DNA of 64,000 nucleotides from contig OX337240.1 of assembly GCA_946965045.2 (NCBI GenBank), positions 682,001-746,000 of the forward strand, in the 5' to 3' direction. Position 1 is the first letter of the stretch. Each line of letters begins with the position of its first letter. A program made the translations under genes and the position numbers. The notes below the pieces were generated by a model, which worked only from the letters and a program-made list of their open reading frames with translations, was not told the origin of the DNA and ran no database searches. Below are positions 41,174 to 50,842 of this stretch, one piece after another. This DNA is from Epithemia pelagica (lineage: Eukaryota; Bacillariophyta; Bacillariophyceae; Surirellales; Surirellaceae).

Positions 41174-42865
41174 CTAGTCTACAGTCTTTGGCCTATGAAG
41201 GCTCTTGGGTGCGGAACGTGGCCTCTTCTTCGATCGTTGTGTCCGTGTTGGAACCCTTCGGTAGTCTTCAAGGTCAGTCACTACCAGTCGTTCCGGCTTT
41301 GCAATCTCTCCCGTCCAGACATAAAGCCAGTTGCGAAGGACTTCAGCATCGAGGTGTTCAAAGCCAAATTTACGGTACAGTTTCTGTAGTACCTTGCGAC
41401 TATTGGTCGCAAAAGATGTACTGCGACACTCGATATCAGTTGGTGTTCGTCCGAGTTGAAGCCCAAGAAACTTAATCGTGGGGTCCCTTAGTTCGGAGAG
41501 GAACATGGGCTTTGGCACGAGAACGCCCCATACATCTTGCAACAAGGCATAGGCCTGGCTTTCTCGGATGAAGCTTTCAAGTCCAATTGCGGTGGACGTA
41601 TCGGACTGCTTCAATGCATATTGCTGGCCTTTCCATCGGACACGAAACACGGCTCCATTTCTTCCATATCCGATTGGGTCCATTATATCAAGGTCAACAA
41701 CAGAAACAAACGGCAACCAGGAAGCAAGACGTAGTGCATGGCTGCTCTCCACTTCCGAAGGGACGTAGTTTGAGTCACTGGTATTTCCATCTTGACTGTC
41801 CCCATTGAGAGTCTCGTCTTTGTGATTCTCGTTGTCATGATTCTCATCAATTTCATTCACTGCCCTAGTCGGAGTTGAGGCGAGACCCCAATTCTCGGGG
41901 CACGTGAATGGTCCATCTGCCGCTTTGGTCGCGAGATCCGCAAAATAGGCCCACGCCCGCAAATAGTCTTTCTCGCCCAACAGATACGACTTGCTGACAC
42001 AAACACGAGGCGTTGTATCGGTAGGACTTGTATTACACACCCCTACAAAGTAGGTTCGCGTAGCACTGGTCAGCACTCCGAATCGAATGTTGTTGTTCTT
42101 CATTTGCCGAAAAAGCTGTGCCAAAGGGCGACATACGTGACACCATGTCTTATTACGTCTGTGATATGTCGTCATCGTATTGTATCCGTCGTTGTATGCA
42201 GCAGCAATTGCGGCGGCACCCACGGCAAGGAGAAGATTCTGCGTAGATTTGCCTTCGACAGGTGCAATCAAATGGTGCTGAACTACACCGGTAGCGTCTG
42301 CATCACCAATGTAGGAAAGGGCCCGATCCATGTCACCGATGGCATCCGTACTGGTGCGATGATCCAAGTGAACATTCAAGTCTTGCAAATAACTAATCAC
42401 ACGTACAAGATACTGCATTTCGTCGTCTTCAGTTATCATAGGCACAGTCTCATTCACAAGAAGTGAATACAACGGTGGATGCCTTGGAAAGGACAAACCT
42501 TGATCCACTGGAAAGGCCTCGACGCGCCTTCCGAAATCATCCCACACGCTCAGCTGCGGAAAATAATAGCGGTTTCTTTGTCCACTCGCCGCGGTTCTCT
42601 GAGACGCAGATTCAGTTCCCATAGTAGGAGGAGGCACTCGATGATTCAAAACTTCGGCAATATTTGTGAACATTGGTAACAGTGGGGTCATAGCTGCAAA
42701 CGTCCTCTGTAGATTTCCACGGATATTATTCCAGTTTCTTCGCTCATTTATTTCGTCCTCCGTCAGAGTCAGACAACTGGTCTCAATTGTCCTCGATCGG
42801 TCCGCATTCAAGACCTTTCCGTCATTGGTGGCAGTGATAAATGCCATTTCTGAGTACGCAGCCAT
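41174..42865 (-). CDS. Crinkler-type protein with nuclease-like and kinase-like domains
   Basis: An intact single-exon protein of 563 residues from MAAYSEMAF. Residues about 100-310 show a restriction-endonuclease-like pattern: a Glu-x-Lys after a strand (HHLIAPVEGKSTQN, E204 and K206), a helix of small residues and a strand NNNIRFGVLTSATRTYFVGV. An acidic linker (340-370) precedes a compact protein-kinase fold: glycine loop IGYGRNGAVF (398-407), Lys419 in YALKQSD, an HxD with a downstream Asn (HLDAEVLRNW, 504-513) and a DLE in place of DFG (VVTDLEDYRR, D531). Basic residues at 541-560 form a nuclear localisation signal. Nuclease-plus-kinase proteins like this are known among Crinkler/RHS-type effectors and fungal FunK1-like kinases. 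The function could be host-pathogen or genome conflict. The nuclease active site is only partly visible, so it may be inactive. Confidence 0.6.
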   Translation of the reverse strand: MAAYSEMAFITATNDGKVLNADRSRTIETSCLTLTEDEINERRNWNNIRGNLQRTFAAMTPLLPMFTNIAEVLNHRVPPPTMGTESASQRTAASGQRNRYYFPQLSVWDDFGRRVEAFPVDQGLSFPRHPPLYSLLVNETVPMITEDDEMQYLVRVISYLQDLNVHLDHRTSTDAIGDMDRALSYIGDADATGVVQHHLIAPVEGKSTQNLLLAVGAAAIAAAYNDGYNTMTTYHRRNKTWCHVCRPLAQLFRQMKNNNIRFGVLTSATRTYFVGVCNTSPTDTTPRVCVSKSYLLGEKDYLRAWAYFADLATKAADGPFTCPENWGLASTPTRAVNEIDENHDNENHKDETLNGDSQDGNTSDSNYVPSEVESSHALRLASWLPFVSVVDLDIMDPIGYGRNGAVFRVRWKGQQYALKQSDTSTAIGLESFIRESQAYALLQDVWGVLVPKPMFLSELRDPTIKFLGLQLGRTPTDIECRSTSFATNSRKVLQKLYRKFGFEHLDAEVLRNWLYVWTGEIAKPERLVVTDLEDYRRVPTRTQRSKKRPRSAPKSLHRPKTVD

Positions 42866-43546
42866 GGTGGTAGCAGCATTCTTCTATTAACATGCTATTA
42901 TAGTCAAGTGTTCTGCCCTTCGCCATTGTTTGTGTCGTCGTTGCGGCTGCTGTTTTTTTTGCAGTCATGTCTTATTATCTAGTAGTTACGTGTGTGGCTA
43001 AACTAAGAAATCGGTGGTGGGGTGAGGGGCCGGGGAATAGAGACAGTGGGGGTTGTATTGGTGGGGTAAGTAGCGGGTAGCCGGGCAGACGGTGAAAACG
43101 GAAGATCTTTGGATTTGCGACGGGAGGAGAGGTGCAGATCAACGTTGGAAATAGAGTCGAGAACGTGTTGTGCAGAGCGCGAGGTTACCCCCAAGCAGGG
43201 GCGACCCTATCAGTCACACCTTGCGTTGCATTGCAACTTTTTCAATAAAGTTGCACGACACATGTGCGACCGTCTCATTTATGCTTGGGAGTATTGTATA
43301 ACCCCGCTCCATGATTCCGAGAGTACAATAATGGCGCCAGGGCAGTCGGTCGACCGTACCCTAGCGGGTAGGCGCGGCAGCTGGAAGAATAGACGGTAAT
43401 CCCTTTTGCATACGCATGGTAGGTACTCTTGGCACGCGACACACGACCCAGTTGTACTTCCGAATCAAAACCGGCATTCCAGAGCTTTCGAGACCATTAT
43501 AACATAGATAATAGATACCCACGCCTAAACAAGGACAGCCACTACC
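42866..43546. other. Intergenic region, no gene seen
   Basis: Divergent promoter region between the nuclease-kinase gene and the SNARE-like gene. No supported feature. Confidence 0.4.
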
Positions 43547-45052
43547 ATGACGACAACGACACGTCATTCGCTGTTTTATGTGGCAGTGTGTCAAGTACAA
43601 CCAAAGGAGGACGAGGACGGAGAGGGAACCACTAAAAATACGGTGGGAATTGCAGAGCCACAACAACCGTGCAACAATAATCACAAAAGTACAAAGACGA
43701 CGACGACGACGACGACAGAGCAAGGATCCACAGTGCTGATTCTGGCCTCGTACTTTCACCAACCTAACTTTGTACAATCACTCCAAGCTCAGCTCGACGA
43801 CGACCACCAAGAGCAACAAGTATCAGCAACATGCTCTGGGACAACCGAACCAAATCAGCGACCACCAGAACCAGCATGTCGACGCCACGAGTACTCCAGC
43901 AAGGATCGACGTCCAATACAACAAGAAGAGAGTTTCCGAGTTGATCAGTCTCATTTTGAAAGTTATGCCAAGTACAAGCTACAAAAACTGGCAACTCGTC
44001 ATGTCCATGTATGTCTTTCCGTAGGATCTGAACGACCGTTGGCACTGGCCGTACTTCTTGTTGTGAAATAATAGTGGCTCCGGACGACTCACCATGCCTT
44101 GTCCCTTTTGTGTTGGTATACGATGCTACAGACAAAGAGTTTTTATTCATATTTTGAATCACCCTCCTTGGGAAGTTGGCATATCAAGGGGTTGGAAGAA
44201 CCAGGCATGAGCAAAAGTTTGATTTACGTTGTCGTAACGTCTTGTGACTATAGTCTCGTCGTGGCCGCTGAATGCTTGGATGACTTGTCGGAAACCTATC
44301 AAAAGACGCTAAAGGAACAAGAGTCCAAACAAGGTAGTACATGGACGTCATTGTTTCCCTCGCCCAAATTGTTTCATCGACCCGATTTTCTTCCGGAATG
44401 GATGAAGAGGACAAACACAAACGACAGCTCAGGGAACGATTTGGAGGAGGAAGACGACGGCGACAACGCAAACAAGAGAGAAGAAGAAACCAAGACTGAA
44501 CCGTCTACGCCAGAGGAACAAGAGCTATCTCCGCTTGATCAGTGTTGCCAATGGATTGCCCAAACATATGGATCACCAATTGAAGACGGTCTTCCAAATC
44601 AACTCCACGCACAGATAGACGAGGAATATGACGAAACTGCCAAAAAGATGCAACGTCTCTTTCGCCAGATCGAAGCCGCCAAAGAGCAGCTCCATCAGAA
44701 CATAGTAGGGGCTTTAGAGAATACGGAAAAGATTGAAGATCTTCAAAAGGTGGCAGACGATTTGGTCGTACAGGCGGCTGTTTTTAAGAAAAAGGCTAAA
44801 AAGCTGAAATGGAAGATTCGCCCCAAAGAGTATTACTCCAATCCTCTTATGCTCGCCATGGCCTTGGGTTTTTTTCTGGGATTTTGGGCCGGTGGACCAA
44901 CGGGCGCTGCCGTCTTGACCGAACTGTCCTCGGTTGCGGCCGCACAGGCGGTTGAGGCCGGGGCGGGTGCCTTGATCCTGGCTACCGGATACCTTGGTGC
45001 TCGCTCAGCCATGGATCGATGGGCCTTTCGACAAACGCCCATCTTGTTGTAA
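43547..45052 (+). CDS. Longin/R-SNARE-like membrane protein with Asn zero layer
   Basis: About three exons. Exon 1 starts at ATG 43547 (MTTTTRHSLFYVAVCQV) and ends at about 43771. Exon 2 runs about 43869-44008 and includes RVSELISLILKVMPSTSYKN. Exon 3 starts between 44132 and 44176 and ends at 45052. Exon limits are uncertain. The N-terminal parts fit a longin-type fold (LILASYFHQPNF; SLIYVVVTSCDYSLVVAAEC), with acidic inserts. A SNARE motif follows: MQRLFRQIEAAKEQLHQNIV, LENTEKIEDLQKVADDLV, AAVFKKKAKKLKWKI, then a membrane helix (LMLAMALGFFLGFWAGGPTG). It is VAMP-like in layout. The zero-layer Arg of R-SNAREs (VLER in VAMP2) is Asn here (codon 44720-44722). After the helix, some 50 residues rich in Ala and Gly extend beyond the usual VAMP end. 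A paralogue follows at 45356. Confidence 0.65.
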
Positions 45053-45355
45053 ACTAAGACAAACCGCGCATATACTCCTGTCGGAAAACGTGACTACCTA
45101 TAGTACGATGTCAAGAAGGGGAAGGGGGCATAATCGGGGGTGAAAAATCGACGATCTTTTTAGGAGGGGTCGCGCTTTTCGACTACACAACTTTGGCAGC
45201 GAAACGACATACAGCTTTTCGACCACGAACCCAAGACCAAGACCCCCAAGTCGCCCCGAGAGTTGTGTGTGGAGTGGGGATGCGCTTCCGAAAAATATCT
45301 TGCTTTCGTCACAAAAAAAGATTCACCCAAACTATCAGCATTCCTACCCTGAACT
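45053..45355. other. Spacer between SNARE-like paralogues
   Basis: 303 bp, no supported feature. Confidence 0.4.
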
Positions 45356-46042
45356 ATGATCCCCACTCTTCATTCTTTGTTTAACAAGGCAGTCTGCCAA
45401 GTACATGCACAGGAGGGCAAAGACGTCGCAGAAGGAACCACTTTGGTTGGAGATGAAGAACCACACGAAACTGCCACAACGGCCGATGGATCCACGGTGC
45501 AAGAAGGAGACGACGAAACTATCAATGAACAGCTCACTCATCAACATCTCTCTCCACCCGATCGATGTTCCCAACAGATTGTCGAACCGTCTGCCCAAGT
45601 GGACTACGACGAGACAGCAATCAGGATAAAAGCTCTCTATCGTCAGATCGAAGTAGCCAAAGAACAGTTCCATCAAGGCATCATGGAGGCAATAAAGAAT
45701 ACCGAAACGCTCCCAGATTTGCAAGAGAAGGTACAGAAGCTGAAGGATGAGGCGGCCGTCTTCTGGACAAATTCCAGAAAGCTCAAAGACGCAGTGCGTC
45801 CCAAAAATCGTAACTCCAATGCTCTTTATGTTGTCATGGCCTTGGTATTTATCTTGGTTTTGAGTGCTTGGGCGAGATGCCGCAGTCTCTACCGAAATGA
45901 TGTCCATCGTGACAGCACAGGTGGTCAAGACTGGAGCGAAAGCGAACATCTTGAGCCTGGCGTGGAAGAGCCCTTTCCAAGACCAGTTGAAGCGACTTCT
46001 GATTTGTTAAACTTTCTCGAAATTGCGGCATTTTGTCTTTGA
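45356..46042 (+). CDS. SNARE-like paralogue, longin lost and C-terminus frameshifted
   Basis: A single-exon frame of 228 residues from MIPTLHSLFNKAVCQV, matching the start of the upstream gene, then an acidic linker leading directly to the SNARE motif (IKALYRQIEVAKEQFHQGIM, IKNTETLPDLQEKVQKL, AAVFWTNSRKLKDAV) and a membrane helix (NALYVVMALVFILVLSAW). The longin core of the first copy is missing. The zero layer is again Asn (codon 45698-45700). After the helix this frame diverges, but the +1 frame reads AAVSTEMMSIVTAQVVKTGA, clearly matching the paralogue's GAAVLTELSSVAAAQAVEAG. So a frameshift at about 45860-45880 has replaced the original C-terminus with a new tail of about 50 residues. It may be a shortened functional protein or a decaying duplicate. 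Confidence 0.6.
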   Translation: MIPTLHSLFNKAVCQVHAQEGKDVAEGTTLVGDEEPHETATTADGSTVQEGDDETINEQLTHQHLSPPDRCSQQIVEPSAQVDYDETAIRIKALYRQIEVAKEQFHQGIMEAIKNTETLPDLQEKVQKLKDEAAVFWTNSRKLKDAVRPKNRNSNALYVVMALVFILVLSAWARCRSLYRNDVHRDSTGGQDWSESEHLEPGVEEPFPRPVEATSDLLNFLEIAAFCL

Positions 46043-49000
46043 GGACAACACGAGTAACGGCACACCGCAGGCATGCTGACATCAGCGCAACAACAACATG
46101 GCGGAACTATGCTGAATCAAACTCCTCGTCCTCTGGGGGAAACGAGTAGATGCTTGCTCTGACTGGAACTTCGGCCTTAAGACAAGGTCGACGACAGGTT
46201 CGATCCAGTCAATCGTGAATGTTGTCCTGTTCTTTTTCAAGGTCGTCGACGATCAGACAGCGGGATATGGTGCCGGATGCCGCTGGTTTCTTGATAGCCT
46301 TGTCTGGCTGCTGTAGCGCTGCAAAAGCATCGCACAAGCTGTTAGCCGCCCCACGTTATCTCTGGTGAAAACCCATGAAAGCCGAACCTGAAAAGGAGAA
46401 GATAGTTCTAAACAATAGGGCTAGTCTCCTTGCTGTCGCAAACATACGGATATGTATGAACCCTCTCGCACTCACAGCTCCGCGTACCGGTGACACTCAG
46501 ACAACAACAGTCAAATATATCTTGTTGTCACCATTGCCTTGTTTTGCGGTGACATACCCCTTTTGAGAACTAAAGTGAAAGGTATTCCGTCGTCATAGTC
46601 GGCATCTCCGTTGATTCGCGTCCCTCTTGATCCTTGTCTTCCATCAGCCCTGCTTCGATGGGCTTTCAGCAATCGTCCACTCTGTTGTCAGCGACAAAGC
46701 AATGTTGTTGGAGAACATATTATATCTTACTTGTGTAACACGCACAATTGCCGCATTATATCATATCCAACGATTACTGCATTGACCCCGACGGAGCAGC
46801 TTGGTTAGTTCCATGACACTAATAGATGAAGCGCTATATCATATTTGGAATTGGACCTGGGCCTGCACAAAGAGCATTCCGGTTTCGTACAAGATACTCA
46901 CTTTCGAGAACTGATGGATAAGATGATGAGACAAGAAGATTGGTCCTAGATACTCAAAACTTATGGAAGCCGAGTTAATCGGTTGCTTCGATCATTCATG
47001 TCTGTGTCGCTGAATTCCGCAGCAGATCACAAAAAGGAATCAGAAGTACATACAGAAGATATACTTGGCTCGTGTCGGTGCTGCATCGTCACTCTGTGAC
47101 CGCAAAGAGAAAAGCAGTCCTTTCACGATCCGCATATAACAAGGCAGCCACAATTGGGTTTCTGGATGGCTTGCTCATTACATGATGGACTTCATGTTAT
47201 CTTTTCTTTTGGAGGAATAGATCCTTGTTCTGGTCATGAAAAAAGGGAAAAGGAGAAAAAAGTCTAATGGATTGTGGAACTCTTTCTTTCTTATTGACTT
47301 GGAAGCGGAACGCGGAACTTGGAAAGGCAGTTGGACAATCAACGACAGCAATCAAGACATCCTAATCTCCTGAGACGCAGATATCAAGAACAAAAGATGG
47401 ACCATCGACAAAGTAGTAGATCAGAGATTAGAGGTGAAACTTGCTCTCTCGTTCTCTGATTGTCTACGGAACACGAAAGTTCTGACAGATGCAAATAATA
47501 TGGATATTGGATCCTTTAATACGCTATTGGATTCCAAGAGAAAAGGCAACAATAGCCTCTTCCGACATAGATTTCGAGATGCTTTCTCTCTCGAGGTAAA
47601 GTAGTGGCTGAGTCCATAATATAAGTATAGGTCCCCCACCCATCAATCCCGTTTAGGGAGGGATCCGAAATCGCGCCGCGGTGCCAGAACTCCAGATTCT
47701 GAACAGTACGCGTCTGCTGTGGGCGAGCGTGTGTACGAAAAGTGAGCCCCTCTCCATTAACTCACAAGTGAGTCTGTACTCTCGAAATCTCTTCGCAGTA
47801 GTACAGTAGTCAGCTGCTGTGGAGTGCCACCCCCAAGCAACCAACTCGGAGAAAAACCCCCTCAACTTCCACAGTCAGGCTGACAGACAATAAGCGACCA
47901 GGGCTTGCACCACTAGGTAGTACAGCCGTGTCTTCTCGGGAGGGCGGGTGGGCGAAAGAAGAATGTAAAGAACCGGAGGGTGATCAGATCCAACGATGAC
48001 CTTCACAAATCTTCTTTCCAACAATTTATGATTGTTGAAACTTTGTTGGGACAGTCATCTCGAAGACTGTCCCAACAGACTCTCTTCTTCCAGGAACTCC
48101 TTTGGGTGCGATGTCTCGATCAGCGTTCGTCCGTCGGTCCCTTCTTGACCGGGGCGGTACGATGCGGGCAAAAATGCGAGTAACCTTACGAGTACAATAC
48201 ATCGTACAACATCGTACATTGTATAGTAGACTACTAGAGAGACGAGTACATAACAAAAAATAACAGATGAAACAGATAGCAAACCCTCCGACTAGATGTC
48301 CGCTTCTTAGCTCGTCTGTTCGGGCAAGACAAACCCAATCTCACAGACAAAAAAATGAATGGAAATTTCACATCCATCGGTGGAAAGGCTGGCGTGATGT
48401 GACAGCTGGAAGATGGCAGGCGTTCTGCTCAACAAGACTCAAAATAGTGTTCTCAGTGAGATCACGGGTCACAAAATCGAAGCAGGCAACAAAACGAGGC
48501 AATGACCAAACCAACATCAAAAACGGCATGCTTCGTCCCTGGCCATCTCATCTCATCTTTGTCACTGCACATCCATCATGGTAAGTTCTGGAATGGCTAA
48601 TACTTGCATTGGAATGGACAATGTTTAGTTGTAGGCTCTCACTACGTTGCCAGTTGCCATAGTGTGTCATTTGTTTGTGCCATGTAACATCCATTTTGGT
48701 CGATGCCATGTGGGGCTGCTGGCATCATTTGTAGGATTCTTATAGGACAAAATAGAGCTATAGACCTCAATTAGGAGTAGGTAGGATAAGTGGAGGAAGC
48801 CATCCATTTTTCCTCTGCTGTCGCTCAGTTTGGGTCTTTAGTGGATTGTGATGTCGACCTGCTCCTGTTGTTCTTTTTTTGTTACCATGAGCATGACTTG
48901 TCTTTCCCAGCAGTGCAGGGGACTCTACACTCTATATGCTCCATAACGCAACTAGAAGGAGACGTATTCTAAAATAGGACTGTATGTGGTTGCAAAGAGA

Positions 49001-49801
49001 CAAGCCTACGGCAACGGCACGGTGTTGTGGAGGAGGGTCCACTTTTAAACGGACACAAACACTAGAAACAACCACACTTCTCCTAGAAAAAACAAAGAAA
49101 GGATGGGGTAGAGCAAAACACTATCTATGGTCTATATGTCAAATGTCCATGGTGTGCAGATGATAGAGAATGCATTGTGATGGTGCATGTCCATTATCCA
49201 TGTCAAAAGGTGCGTAGTGAAAATAATGTGGGCCGCAACTTGGGACGACAATCAAGAATGGGGAAGACCAACGGTCAAAGTGCGCACGCCTGCTCACAAA
49301 ATTTCAAAACGGTGATCCAGAAGGCCGGCGTGATCATTTTCATTTTGACCCGAAATTTTCTTCAAAAACGCAAAAAAACCAAAATTAAAATGGTTGGTCG
49401 CGGAGAGCGGCTGGGGGGCTAAGAAGCGGACACCTAGTCGGAGGGTTATAGCCCTCCACTGGCCAATCAAAAAATCTTATTGTCCTTGTTATAGCTCGCT
49501 TCAGGGCTTATTGCATTGGGGCTTATCAATTGAAGTCTCTACCAAATATTATTATCTTCGATTCAATGAAAAACCATTTATTATATTATATATGCCCCTT
49601 CCATATGATTCCCCCGACTCAGGACCAGCAAGATACTAGCCGTATTTTCGAAGCAGAAGTTGACAGGGAGAAGATTCGGTCAGCTGGCAATCGACACCAG
49701 ATAGACACACCGTGTCAAATTCCAAAAAACCTCTCACAAAAACAAAAATTCGACTGCTGAGATCATAAAACCACTGTGAAGGGAACGAAAACTAAACCAT
49801 C
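46043..49801. other. Gene-poor stretch of 3.7 kb
   Basis: No supported coding region. It contains the hairpin at 48044-48077. Open frames are all under about 110 codons. A T-loop-like string ggttcgatcc at about 46197 has no cloverleaf around it. Confidence 0.5.
48044..48077. repeat. Perfect 13-bp hairpin
   Basis: tgttgggacagtc (48044-48056) is exactly complementary to 48065-48077, with an 8-base loop atctcgaa. A weaker inverted pair (caacaat/attgttg) precedes it at about 48019-48037. Confidence 0.9.
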
Positions 49802-50339
49802 ATGAAAGAATTAGGATACTCAACGATCTCTGTTGTCCTCGAAACATGGGATGCTGCCAAGTTCAGTGAGAAGGATTTCGAGGAAGAATTTGGGCGGATG
49901 GCAGTTGCCAAGTATGTGATTGGACATGTGATGATAATTGGCATTCTTTTGATGAAGAAAGAGTCTAACGCTGTGTCCTTTCTATGACAGACTATTTGAG
50001 ATCCAGCCTCGATCTAAGCAAGTCTTTGGATTTGATAAGAGTGAAGCAGAGGGGAAGGCGCATGCGGAAATACACGCCAAGGCTTTCTCTGGAGTTTTTG
50101 ACAGTGTCTTCCAGATGCTTGGCCCAGACAAAGAATTTATCGAGGAGATGCTTTCGAACATTGGAAAACGACACAAAAAGATGGGAGTCAACCCTTCTTT
50201 CTTCCCATTCATGTGCCAGGCACTTTTGTTTTCATTGGAAAAGTATTTGTCGCGCTCGTTGACCGACAAAGAAAGGGAGGCATGGGAAGAAGTATTCGAT
50301 GCAATTAGCGGGGAAATCATCCGGCAAATTTTGGCCTAG
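49802..50339 (+). CDS. Single-domain globin, copy 1
   Basis: Two exons (49802-49911 and 49991-50339) with a 79-bp GTATGT...GACAG intron, phase 2, give 152 residues. The fold is a classical globin: W16 in VVLETW, F49 in SKQVFGF (CD1 region), a probable distal His65 (EIHAKAFSGV) and proximal His98 in GKRHKKMGV (the H...GV.P pattern), then NPSFFPFMCQALLFSL. It should bind haem and oxygen or NO; there is no reductase domain and no targeting signal. Very similar in structure and intron position to the gene at 60201-60767. Confidence 0.88.
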
Positions 50340-50842
50340 CTCTGACCCCAACCTCAATCTATCCCGAGTAGTTCCATCGAATTCACAATCCGATTATCCG
50401 AGTACTCGCATTTCCATTGTATTTCCCCGCATAAATTATCTGAATCTCTGATGGGAGCATTTCGGATGAATACATAGTCTTAAAACTAGTGCAAATCCAT
50501 GAGTTTTGATCCAATTCGTCCTGATTCCTGATGTAGAAAGTCAATACGACAGGATTGCGGTACTCTACGCTGGTAGTACTACTTAACAAGCACCGGATAT
50601 TGCAGCGTAGAAAAAGTTTGAAATGACCAAGTTGCCGACACGGAACAGAAAGCGTTGTAATATTCGGTGATCTGTTTCCTCACCAGAAAATAGGACTCAA
50701 GCTCGAGTGCAACAATCAGCCATTCAAGACAAATTGACAATGGTCAGTCGCCAACAACAGTACCAACCTCCGTGCACGTCACTCAACAAGAGAGTCATAG
50801 CAACAAAAAACAAATATGTCTTCACATGTCCTGAGAGGAAAG
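50340..50842. other. Convergent intergenic region
   Basis: 503 bp between stop codons; no supported feature. Confidence 0.4.

Noticed and set aside
46190-46215. tRNA T-loop-like string ggttcgatcc
   Set aside because: No acceptor stem, D-arm or anticodon arm could be paired around it.
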